A DNA stretch of 64,000 nucleotides. Origin: Chinchilla lanigera. Lineage: Eukaryota > Chordata > Mammalia > Rodentia > Chinchillidae. The notes under the pieces were generated by a model. That model was not told where the DNA came from. It was given only the letters and a program-made list of their open reading frames with translations, and did no database searches. The position numbers and the translations under genes are program-made. The stretch is from NCBI RefSeq assembly GCF_000276665.1, contig NW_004955402.1:6784869-6848868 (forward strand), given 5' to 3'. Shown piece by piece: positions 24,254 to 34,866 of this stretch. How positions within the stretch are numbered: position 1 is the first letter of the stretch; every line of letters starts with the position of its first letter.

Positions 24254-25300
24254 GCCTTCACCCAAGACGGGTCCAGAATTTAAGGACGGGGTGCCCATGC
24301 CCCCCGCGGCTGCCCTCCTTCAGCAATGAAAGGGTTATCCGGCAGCCGCAGCCATCACCACGGGATCACCTGCGACTCGGCCTGTGACTCGCTGTCCCAC
24401 CACTCGGACCGCAAGCCCTACCTGCTGAGCCCGGTGGAGCACCACCCCGCCGACCACCCTTACTACACACAGCGCAACTCCTTCCAGGCCGAGTGCGGAG
24501 GCCCCTTCAGTGACCCCCTGGCCAGCAGCACTTTCCCTCGCAGGCACTACGCCTCGCAGCAGGAGCTCAAGGACGAGTGCGCCCTGGTGCCACGCACACT
24601 GGCCACCAAGGCGAACCGCATCCCTGCCAATCTGCTGGACCAGTTTGAGAGGCAGCTACCCCTCAACCGGGATGGCTATCACACGCTGCAGTACAAGCGC
24701 ACCGCCGTGGAGCACCGCAGCGACAGCCCTGGGCGCATCCGGCACCTGGTCCACTCGGTCCAGAAGCTCTTCACCAAGTCGCACTCCCTGGAGGGGCCAT
24801 CTAAGGGCAGCGTCAATGGGGGCAAGGCCAGCCCTGACGAGACACAGACCGTGAGGTATGGCAAGCGCAGCAAAAGCAAGGAGCGGAGGGTGGAGCCCAA
24901 AACTCGGTCCAACGCCACACCCACCTCCACTTCCTCACCTGGCTGGTGGAGTTCTGATGACAACCTCGATGGCGATATGTGCATCTACCACGCGCCTTCA
25001 GGTGTGATGACTATGGGCAGGTGCCCCGACCGCTCGACCTCCCAGTACTTCATGGAGGCCTACAACACCCTCAGCGAGCAGGCAGTGAAGGCTTCCCGGA
25101 GTAACAATGATGTCAAGTGCTCCACCTGTGCCAACTTGCCGGTGAACCTGGATGCCCCACTCCTAAAGAAGAGTGCCTGGTCCTCTACCCTCACCGTGAG
25201 TCGGGCCCGGGAGGTTTACCAGAAAGCCTCTGTGAACATGGACCAGGCCATGGTGAAGTCTGAGTCGTGTCAACAAGAACGCTCCTGCCAGTACCTGCAG
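24254..25300 (+). CDS. DLGAP1: DLGAP1 (SAPAP1/GKAP), first coding exon of the long isoform
   Basis: The exon has a 72-base 5' leader and 325 codons from ATG at 24326 to CAG at 25298-25300, then a GT donor. The product starts MKGLSGSRSHHHGITCDSAC and matches the N-terminal part of mammalian DLGAP1 nearly throughout, including YLLSPVEHHPADHPYYTQRN, DQFERQLPLNRDGYHTLQYK and SPGWWSSDDNLDGDMCIYHA. DLGAP1 is a postsynaptic-density scaffold: repeats after this region bind the guanylate-kinase domain of PSD-95, and the C-terminus binds the Shank PDZ domain. Those parts are encoded by exons beyond the window. The frame is intact and the exon is GC-rich with many CpGs, unlike the surrounding AT-rich DNA. 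Start-codon context is adequate (G at -3). The frame runs on for ten codons into the intron to 25333; that is read-through, not coding. Confidence 0.97.
24297..24329 (+). promoter_or_regulatory. uORF overlapping the DLGAP1 start codon
   Basis: An ATG at 24297 opens a ten-codon frame that stops with TGA at 24327-24329, inside the ATGA of the main start at 24326. The uORF start has C at -3 and C at +4, a weak context, so leaky scanning to the main ATG is expected. Whether it regulates translation is inference. Confidence 0.7.
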
Positions 25301-26589
25301 GTACCATTTATATGTCAAAGAATGGATGCTTAGAAATTGGTCCTGACTTGTGTGGTCTTTTCTTCTGGGTCCTAGGCTTGGTTCTGCTCTAAGTTGTTGG
25401 TGTGAATTTGAGCAAATTAGTTAGTGTCTCAGTGACCGAGTGTTCCTTCCAGGCAAAAGCAAGTAAGCAAATGCTACCACCTTCATCCAGTTATCTTAAG
25501 AGACGAGAGATTGTGCTTTGCAAAGCCCTCCTACACAAAGGCAAGGAGCTATTCCCGTCTTGTGTTCTTCTGTTGTTAGAGTAGTCAAGGGATGGGGAGG
25601 AGAGGAGAGTGTAGTCAACAAAGGATTTTAAAATAAACCCAACTTTTTTTCAGAAGTAAACAGTGATCTTTGGAATTTTGAAAAGAGTTTAATTAGATCT
25701 ATTCAAGGTTTTAATTTTTTTTTAGTTGTAAAAAATTCTGCATGAAGCTATTAGTTTGGGGGAACTGATCTATATCTTCACCACTGCAGTAGTCATGATC
25801 ATCACCAATAGGAACCACACCCCTCCCAGCCCCCATCCCTGAGGCCTAGCACAGCCGGATGATGAGGTGGAGATGCAGCCAGTTTGGGAGCCTGACAAGC
25901 ACGGCTGCAGAGGCCCAGGACAACACAGAAGAGGAGGACGGGGTGGAGCGTGGAGCATCTGCACAAGGAAATACAATTAGTGTCCGCATGTAAATCCCAC
26001 ACAGGCAAGACCCAAGCAGGCTGCTCTTTCTCTGCAAGGTCTTCTTATGATTTTCCCTTCAGTCTGCAGGTCACTTAAGCTAGATTGCAGCTGAATAAAA
26101 AAATATGGGGCCGAGGGATGTCTTCCCTACCTCTTGCCTCTGCCATTATAATTTTCCCCAAGACACAACCCTCCATTTGAATGACTATCATGTTTTTCTA
26201 TCAGAGTACTTTTACTCTGTTCTTTCCTGCTATCTCTATCTTTTAAAAAAAAAAAAGTTTTTATTGGACTCTAAAAGTATGGCACTTTCAGTGTGAGAAG
26301 AAATGCAAGGAAAAATTCTTACCATGAGCTGTTCATCTTTTTGCTTTCTCTGAACTCCTTCTAACAGATAGGGCTCACTTGGGAGTGCTACCCCAAGTCC
26401 TGAGAAAGCTCCAGGTTGACAGTACCTAGGTAAGGAAAGGCAAGGGTCCATGTCTGATGTTTAGAAGAAGGCTGTGTGTACTTTTCACAAGGACACAATT
26501 CCATAGTCACTGTTTCCCACTGGAGGTATGTTGTCTAATCTGTTGTGAGGTTGCTGCCCATATTAGTAAATTATTGAAAACTTAATTTT
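25301..26589. other. DLGAP1 intron, proximal part
   Basis: Intron after the long-isoform exon. No further exon or confident repeat is seen; the small open frames near 25402-26450 have no gene features. Confidence 0.5.
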
Positions 26590-26715
26590 CAAGCTAAACA
26601 GGTCATTTAATCCACTTAGAATAGGAAAAGGCAACCTCAGAGGAAGACGGAAGTTAAGTGGATTCCACTAGTAGCATGTGACAGAGGTGGAACTAGAACC
26701 CAAGTCTCTTTAACT
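26590..26715 (+). repeat. MIR-like fragment
   Basis: The stretch 'gtgacagaggtggaactagaaccca' matches the 3' part of MIR. It is strongly diverged. Confidence 0.45.
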
Positions 26716-26869
26716 TATAGAAAATTGCAAATAAAAGATTTAGAAATTACTTAAGCACCTAAACTTCATTCACCCCTGAAAGCATTTTGCATTGGTCTTT
26801 CTTTTTTATACCTTCTAAAGTCAAAATCTCAAATAGTGGTGAAATGTGGAAGGACACAGAAGGAAAAGA

Positions 26870-27085
26870 GGAAACTGATGTTAATTGAAGGTCTACTTTG
26901 TACTCGAAGCCGTGGAAAAAGTTTCACACACCTTGTTTTGTTCCATCTGCATAACAACTTTGCAAACTGTGATAGTTCTGTTTTTACAAGAGAGGAAACT
27001 GAAGCTTAGACTACAGTATCAAGTGGCTTAAAGCCCCATGACCTGGAGAATGCAGAACTGAGATTCAGACTTAGATCTATTTGAT
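26870..27085 (+). repeat. MIR SINE
   Basis: It contains the MIR order 'gaaggtctactttgtactc', 'ccatctgcataacaact', 'agaggaaactgaagcttaga' and 'gaactgagattcagactta'. Old, shared mammalian element. Confidence 0.65.
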
Positions 27086-27289
27086 GCTAAAGTCAAAGAA
27101 AAGGGGAGCAATGAGAAAATAAAATCTTTAGGATAAAGCTACTATTAAAAATTCTTTAGTAGAAAGAGAATAAAATCTTTAAGATTTAAGAATAGGGTTT
27201 AGTACAGTAGCATTATTGGGTCTCATGCTTTAAAAATTTGGAAACTCTATTTCCAAATAATTTATTTTCTGTTAAGCCAGTTTTTACAG

Positions 27290-27552
27290 GTATTTAATTT
27301 TACTTTTTATTTCTTTATTAATTACATTTACTGGTACATTTTAGGTATATATAATGATCACACTCATCAGAAGAGATTTGTACCTGTATTTGACATAATT
27401 TTTAAAATGAGGAAAAAATGGAAACAAAGTTTTGTAAATAAGGAGGGGGAAGAGGGTTGGAGGGAAGGGAAGGGAATGGGGGGAAGAGAATCATGTTAAA
27501 TCCTCTGTTTTTGAAATAAAATATTTAAGAGCAGTATAAGAAAAAAAAATAA
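27290..27552 (+). mobile_element. L1 3'-UTR fragment with G-rich polypurine tract
   Basis: A G-rich polypurine tract at 27442-27487 is followed by 'aaataaaatatttaag' and a short A-run at about 27540. L1 3' UTRs carry such a tract on the sense strand. The matching pyrimidine tracts in antisense L1 pieces at 49.86-50.0 kb and 52.72-52.78 kb support the call. The 5' boundary is uncertain. Confidence 0.5.
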
Positions 27553-29680
27553 GGTGAGGTAAGCATCCATTTGTACATCACCCAACTTGAGAAATAAAAC
27601 TTCTAATTGCAATGGTTCACACGTATACCTTCCTCTGTTTCATGTTCTTTCTCCTCCTCCCCCAAGTAATAACTGATCTAACTTTCCTGCCCAAAATATT
27701 TTGCTTTATATCCTGAAGTTGTTGAAAACTTGTGGGAAATTAATATTTTCTGTCCTATATTGGACAATAATTAACCCTGATTGTGGTAGTTTAAACTTTA
27801 ACTGTAAACTGAACTCCGAATCCCAACTTATTTAATAAATATTGATATTTACTGAGTTCCTGTCCTGTACAAGGCTTTCAAGCTGCAACAGTAATACTCA
27901 TTCCACATTTCAGTGTGAGGTTCGAGCATGTTAGTAAATACACAAAAGGTACCACTGAGTGCTCAGGTTCCCGCAAAGACAGGGAAGGAAGAGCAGTGCA
28001 TTCCCACACAGGGAGCAGAAGACGCCTCTGAGACTCAGGCCCAGCTGCTTTCTTGCACTAGGAGATGGAGAGGGAGTCTGCCATCATCTAGAAGCTCCCT
28101 CCAGGAAACAGGCTTAGCCAACCCAAGTCAGCTCCCAAGGAAGAATCTCAATTATAAAGTCATTCTTAGAAGTAAACTTGGAGCACAGGCTCTAGTTTTA
28201 GGTTTGTTTTTGTTTCTTGCTAATATTGTCTTAATTGCCAACTGGTGTAAAAGTTGGATTTACAAATGTGTTTAACGTCAACATCACAAGGTATACTTAG
28301 TGGGCAAAGCCCTGGTCACCAAGTTCCGTAGCACATTGGCCCTGTTTGGTGCTAACGAAGAACACAGCTGGGAGCCATCCATTCAGCTCTCTGGGCTTCC
28401 TTCCTCTGCTTGAAAATGAAGCATTTTGTCTAGAAGGCTGCAATCTTAGTCCACGTTTTTAAACTCCTAAGTTCCATATGTCAGGTTACTAATTAGAGCA
28501 ATTTTCAAGCATCAGAAGGCCTGGGACTCTCATTTCATCAATGCTTACCAAAAGGAGATGTTTTTCAAATGATAATCTAGTTTTCTCTTTAAAACTCTAA
28601 AGGTATTTTGCAGTTGAAACACTGAGATTTCATAACTTGGGTTAACAAGCTTATCTAAAGGTACACAGAGTAAGAGGCAACAGGGTAAGGCAAAACTGAT
28701 TCACTGTCATCCAGAATCGGAGTTCCTTCCACTGAGCAGGCTCAATCCTTGTTTCCTCTAGATACGAAACAGAGACGAGAAGCCACATATAAGAAATATC
28801 TGTTATGTTTCAGAAGCCATCTATAGCTATAGCTCACTGAGGACTCAAAAAAACTTTGCAAAGTACCACCACTTTATTTTTACAAACACTAAATATGGAA
28901 GGCTCAATCATTGCCAGGCATACAGAGAGAATAGTAGGAGAACTAATAGTTGGCCCCATACCTATCCAATTCCATAACTGCAAAAATAGAAATAAATGTG
29001 TTTCTTTATTTTGTTACATGTTTTTACTCCATCACAAATGTATGTGTGCCTTTGACCTCCAGCATGCACATGTCGTTAAGAGGGCACAGGTGTGGAATTA
29101 GCAGCAGAATGACTGGTGGCATGTGTCACTGGACAGCCAGTGGAATGTCTCTAATTTGATTTGAGACAGAACAAAGTACAGTTAATATTCACCAATAATA
29201 GAATCTATAACATTGACAAATTTCTGACTGTCTTTCTAGAATTATCACGTAGAGTTAACTTCATGTAGGCCAATGCCACAATTCCGTGGAAAATGACAAA
29301 TCTATAGGAATTTAGCCTGTGCCCGACACAGACTTAGAAATCAGATACTCTAGCTGGGAACCGTTGCCCGTTCCAGTCAATATGTGCTCACTCACAAGCT
29401 GTTTGTAGTTAATTTAGAAAAGAAAGGCTCTCTTTTCCCCAATATTGTTATTTTTAAATGTCAAGAATCAGATGTCTGCTGTTTAGAGCTGTTGTACCAC
29501 TGCCAGTGCCTCTCTGTATCAGGGTTTGGAGCAGGAACATGGATTTGAAGGCATTAAAACTGTTTCACTCTCAGTTGAGATGTGATTGGCTTTTCTACAT
29601 TTGGAATAAAGCATTTATGGCACATCTCAGGGTAAGTGCTAATAGTTAAGTAAATAACACAGGCAGAGGGGGAAGTTATC
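27553..29680. other. DLGAP1 intron, unique sequence
   Basis: No exon recognised. A faint MIR-like stretch lies around 28610-28740. The frame at 27928-28275 (115 codons) has no homology I recognise and is not supported. Confidence 0.4.
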
Positions 29681-29689
29681 TTGTTTGTG

Positions 29690-29921
29690 CTTTTAAAAAG
29701 CAGAATTCTTGGTTCTGTTTATGCCTCTTTGTATAAATGTTATGTGTTGAGTGACTGACATAGAAAGCCATTCAGAAGAGCAAGATTTTAGATTTCTGAC
29801 TGTTAACCTAAGAGGGAAAAAAAATCCCTTCAAATCGTGGATTTTGCATTCATCCAGCAGCTGAAACAGGAAAAGGGAAACAAAACGCTCTCCGGTAGAA
29901 GTAGAGAGAGACACACACACA

Positions 29922-29952
<31 letters not shown>

Positions 29953-30007
29953 CAAGCCAGAGACCGGCAAGACAACACTCTCAGAGATGAAATTTTAGGA
30001 CAGCAAA
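29690..30007 (+). promoter_or_regulatory. Putative promoter and 5' UTR of a DLGAP1 alternative first exon
   Basis: This stretch precedes the alternative start at 30008. It contains TATA-like 'cttttaaaaag' (about 29690) and 'gtataaatg' (about 29731), and then a (CA)n/(GA)n purine tract at about 29905-29953. A three-codon uORF is at 29987-29998. The transcription start is not visible from sequence, and the call rests on the downstream exon. Confidence 0.35.
29905..29953 (+). repeat. (AG)n microsatellite with short (AC)n
   Basis: GA dinucleotide repeat interrupted by a CA run, lying about 55 bases before the alternative start codon and probably within the 5' UTR. Confidence 0.9.
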
Positions 30008-30082
30008 ATGATCGACCTTTTTAAGGCTGAGTGGGTTTCTTCAGTGTGTGTGCAAGTTTCAAGAAACGGAAGGACTGCTCAG
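30008..30082 (+). CDS. DLGAP1: Candidate alternative first coding exon of DLGAP1 (short isoform)
   Basis: ATG at 30008 opens a 25-codon frame beginning MIDLFKAEWV and ending ...GRTAQ at 'gctcag', directly before a GT donor at 30083. The frame ends in phase 0, the same phase as the long exon at 25300, so both could join the same downstream exon. Context at -3 is A. An in-frame TAG at 29996-29998 closes the frame upstream, so this ATG is the start. I associate this N-terminus with a short DLGAP1 isoform, but less firmly than the 62.5 kb one. It would replace the 325-residue long N-terminus. The donor (GTTTGG) is not strong. Without the splice, the frame stops four codons later at TAA. Confidence 0.6.
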
Positions 30083-31034
30083 GTTTGGGTATAACTCTTT
30101 TATTACTTTGTGTTTGATGAGTACATGTTGTTGGTCTGAGTGGGGTTTTCTTGCGGAGGGGAGTGATTTAGGAATGGTGGTTTTAGTATTTCGCTATTTT
30201 ATTTCTTCTCTGAATAATGGCTAGCAAACCTGAAGGAGCTAATGAACTAAAGTCTGTTTAAATGGCAAGAAAACGGTGGAGACATTAGCTACCTACAAAT
30301 CCGTGTGTTCACAGGGACTTCTTAAGACCGGTAATGACATGATCTAGGATGCTGTGTGCTGCTAGAGGACATTGTATGGCTGGTGACTGAAATGTGATCA
30401 GTCATTTTCTTGGACAGGAATCCTGGTACTTACTGTTCCTGTGAAAAATTAAAATTTCTGGATGACTGGTTTTTTGAGGGGTTTTTTTGGGGGGGTTGCT
30501 GTCTTTTGCTTTGTTTTCTCTGTTGTTTAAGTAAGATTGTACAAAAAATCACTAAAGTAGCATTCATAGCAAGCATGAGCCCAGGAATGAATTTTGCAGG
30601 TAAGGTTTATTTTTCAAATCTGTTTCAAGATTACTTTCATCGTTGCCCAGTAGGAGTTTTCTTTCTCTGGCTGAGTTTTCCCTTCCTCTGGACTTAAAAC
30701 AATTGAAATGATACTACTTTAGTTTGAACTAGTTCATCTAAAATTTATGAAAGTGTTAATTCTGCTAATGACTTGGCTACAATGTTTCCTTGCTGCCTTT
30801 GTCTAAATCTTCATGAATCACATTAGCTGATGATTTTATTTATTTTTAATTTAAATTACTTTAAGAATACAGCAAATGATGCCAAGGCTGTGGAATGCAC
30901 TTCCTATTTGGCTTGCAGTCTTCTGAGTTTTTACTGATCTTAAAAGAGATGCTTTTCTTTAATTAGAAAGATGAGGTTACTTCTGCCCAGTGCTAACTTT
31001 GTGGAATCACTGATTAGCGGCAGAATCCTGGCCA
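30083..31034. other. DLGAP1 intron, unique sequence
   Basis: No gene or repeat recognised. Homopolymer T and G runs lie near 30470-30500. Confidence 0.4.
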
Positions 31035-31142
31035 GTCTCTCTCTGTTTCTCTGTCTCTCTTTGTCTCTGTCTCTATCTCTGTCTCTGTCTCTTCCTGTCT
31101 CTGTCTCTCTGTCTCTCTGTCTCTCCCTCTCTCTCTCTCTCC
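31035..31142 (+). repeat. (TCTCTG)n/(TC)n pyrimidine simple repeat
   Basis: Imperfect TCTCTG/TCTC tandem array on the + strand. The Leu/Ser-rich open frame across it is a by-product. Confidence 0.9.
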
Positions 31143-34100
31143 GTAATTCTTGCTACTATCCAATTAAAATGGAGAGAAAGACAATTAGCAAGACCCAGAA
31201 AGACTTAGTAGTTGGCATGCGAAGATCAAAACTCCTAAGGAAGCCCTGTTGGATATTGTTAAAGAAACTTCACATTGTTGGCCAGCTATTTCATTGTTCC
31301 AAATACATTTTCATTCACACCCAGAAACACGTAGCTAGCCACAGCCCGGGGTTTCCGCATGAACACACACTCGATGATCTCACAGAACTTCATTCACTCC
31401 GTGAAGATATAACACTATTTAGCAAAGAGTAAAGAAAAACTAGCCCTGGACGTTATATCCCTTTTCCCAATTCTCCTTCGATGACAATTTACTTGATTGC
31501 AAATTAGAGATAGCAACACGGGGCAATCACTTACCATTCTTTAAGAAAAAGATGCATCCATATCTCTAGTCCACGTGAGGTCTTTGCATTATAAGACTTC
31601 ACACAATTTGTGAATGGTAGAACACATTGGCTCCTTTTTTTCAGATTTTTTTAGGGGCCACTAAAAGATACTTGCGGTACCGCCATGCTGACTTTCATTT
31701 ATAATTATGATATGTTTTCAACATTCGGGTTTTAGGTTCAAAGTCAGCAATCATTCTTGGGTTATTGTGAATCCAGAGTCCAGTAGAATAAATCTTTAAG
31801 TTTAGTATCATCTTTCTTATTTTGGAGGAGCACTGATCCACAACCACAAAGCTCACTGACAGGACGTGGGGTCACATGGCATGCTATCTGTATAGTCTAC
31901 AAAGTTGAAATCTGAGACTTTATATGGGTCAATCTCTAGTACCCTATGATGGGCATTTCTTGTTGTAGTCTAGGAAAGTTTGATAGAGGAAAAAGAATCT
32001 GCCTTTCAGGTAAACCAGATTAATATTTATTTATAAGGTCCATGGAGAGTTTTGTGATTTCACTGTGATTTGTGTCACTTATATGAAAATTTGACCCCAT
32101 ACTTTTACCTTAGATGCAAATACGTATGTGTGTGGCTTCACTTCTAGAGCTCATTTATCTGCTCCAGGGACCATCTTGCCTGCCTCCCACCAGCAGGCTA
32201 GTAACTGCCATTTGGAACACTGCAGCATATGGAGAGATTTTTTTACCTTGTCTCAGTAAATGCATATTTAAGTCTGCATTTTTCTGAATTCTTAGACTGA
32301 AAACACAGGAGGAAAGTGCATTAATTTTTTTCAGTGAATGATTCCCAGTTAGAATGGTTTCCAAGCCATTTGATTCTCCAACTGAGCCTTCTGTTTTTAA
32401 CTAAAAGGTAGTGATATAAAGAATTACTTAATGACTTACACAGTCAGCAGGAGTTAAAAGTGGGAACATAGTGTAAGCAAAGCCTTATCATCTACTCCAC
32501 TTGTTACTGTTCACCTGTTCCTTATTGCTGCTATTTTTAACTCTTTCATGTCTTAGAGAACACTCACAGGACCAAGGAAAGACCTCCTCTGATTTTCTGA
32601 TCTTTTTAAAACTTTTTTAAAATTTGCCAAAGTTTAGCAATATACCATGCTTTGTGTCCATTTCTGATCATATTTGCAAATTGGACTTTCCAGATAGGTT
32701 GGTCTTTATTTTATAAACATTAGCTTACTGTTCTGTGTCAACTGGAATTTCTGCTCACTGTTCTCACAGGATGAGGAAAGATTCCACAAGAATCAGGTTT
32801 GTGACATTGAAGAACCACCTGTGAAGCTTAATAACATGGAATGGGGGTCGCTGTGTCCTGTCCACAGTGTACAGGTTCAGGTGTATGCGTACAGGTTCAC
32901 AGCCTCAGGTCTGCAGAGCAGTCTGAAAGACACATGTGTACCTTTGCTGTCTCTGATGCTGATTGATGAAACCATATCCATCTTAAATGTACCACCTCAC
33001 ATAATCCACAGAAGAGGAATAACTCTGGAGTAGGGAAACAGATTCTTCATAGATTACAGTAGAAAACTTGTTACTTTGCTTTCCCAGTGATTAGACTGAA
33101 TTTCATCTCAGACCATTAGTATAGACCAGCTAGAGGTGTCCCGCTTCCCTGGTGTGAGGATAAAGCAGGTTTAATTCCTTTAATACAAGAAAGATCCGGC
33201 AGCCATCCAACAACCAGGAAAGGAAATGACTGCTGTCCCCCTCCCTGTGTTTTTTAAAACACAAGTTGATATATACTTACAGTATTGTCTCACTGTTCCT
33301 GCTTTCTCCAAGACTAAAAACCTTAAGGTGTGGGTGTGATTAAAGACAAGATTTTTCTCCTTTTTTTCAAAATGACATGTTTAAAATAATAGAACCACCT
33401 CACTGGAAGGTCATCTTGTGTATCTTCCCATTCACAATCTTCCCCCAACAGTGCACTTCTCTTCTATCTAATAATTACCTTATAAAGAAAACCTTTGAAA
33501 TTATTTAGTCCCACCTGCCTGTTTAAAAATGGGAAAGTAAGCCCTAAAAAATACCTTGACAAAGTCAGTAATCTCGGCAGAGTGCAGGACCAGCCGGCTC
33601 ACTGCCTGCCTACCAGCGCTTTCCCTGGTGTCTTAGGGCATCTGGGAAAACATGCAAGACTTTTCAAAGATCAAAGCATCTGGTCTTTCGGCATCCTTTT
33701 GAGGCAGTGGGGTCAAGGCATGAAGAGGCAAAGAGAGAGTTGAACTGATCTGAGAGTTAGATATTTGAGGTTTAAACAGCTCATAATAGATGAAGACAGT
33801 TGCTAACTAAATCATTATCTGCAGTTCGCAATTCCGCAGTTACAAGAGACATGGTAGTACTTGTGACTTCTTTAAAAAGACCTGGATGTGTTTCTCCTGT
33901 TATGTATAAGTCCCTCCTGTGTCTCAGTGGTTATACTGTGAGTAGTACACCATGTTCCACATGAGGACAAATGCAGCAGAACAGATTCAAGTTTAGATAT
34001 GCGAGCACTAACTCTACGGGCAGAGCCCTACCTCTGGATTTTGAGGAAAACATGCTTCTGTCCAACTTCTGCCTCCTACTTAGCAGTTGGTAGCCCTCTG

Positions 34101-34699
34101 CTCACTTTCCTGATAAAAATGAACAGAGCTGTAACTATGTTGTCAAAGACCCCATAGGCTGCAGGCTAATCTCCTATTCACTGCATCTGAAATTAACAAG
34201 CGAGCGATTGGGAAAAAGATCTGTGTATAAAGTTGGAGATGCTGCCCAAAACATGACAGAGTAGCATCAATATGGGTAGCGGTGAGCGTGACAATGTCAC
34301 ATGTGCGCGCCTGTGCAGAACCGTATATACGCACAGTCATATATCACTGAATATTGCTCTATCATTGACTGTTTAACAGTAAAGTTTCCTTAAATATATG
34401 TGCCTGAAAGTCACATTGAAACTGTATATATTTCTGGCATAAACCCAAAAGCTTCTGATTCCATAGATTTGGGGTGATTCTGATAGAGATCATCTAAGGA
34501 CCACACTTTGAAGGAAGCCAATCCTAGGGAACAGCAAGTTAAATTTCTCACTGTTTTTACTGTAGGGGGCAGTAGAGTCTAATTGATAGAGGGAAAAAAG
34601 GGCTTTGGATGATCTGCCTACAATCTTTAATATTATTGCTGACTTTCTGCATGGCTTTGGGCCGTCTCTACTCAAAACTTGCATCTCTATATATTAATA
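31143..34699. other. DLGAP1 intron, unique sequence
   Basis: About 3.5 kb without a recognised repeat or exon, unusual in this repeat-laden window. The composition is AT-rich. The small open frames have no coding features. Confidence 0.4.
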
Positions 34700-34866
34700 G
34701 TGAGCATAGTGCTGCACACCTTTAATCCCAGAAGCCTGGGAAGCTAAAGAAGGAAGATCCTAACCCAGGCAACTTATGAAGACCCTATCTCAAAATAAAA
34801 ATAAATTGGGGCTGGGAATGTAGCTCAGTGCAGAGTTCCTGGGCTCAACCCTCCTTACGGTGAAAA
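34700..34866 (+). repeat. B1-ID fused SINE
   Basis: A B1 half ('cacacctttaatcccagaag', 'ggcaacttatgaagaccctat', 'ctcaaaataaaaataaa') is followed by an ID half ('ggggctgggaatgtagctca', 'cctgggctcaaccct'). Same architecture as at 6197 and 44011. Confidence 0.85.

Noticed and set aside
25301..25333. Extension of the DLGAP1 coding region past 25300
   Set aside because: The open frame runs into the intron; the CAG|GT donor and known DLGAP1 structure place the exon end at 25300.
30971..31432. Leu/Ser-rich 153-codon frame (+)
   Set aside because: Driven by the TCTCTG simple repeat; no start context or homology.
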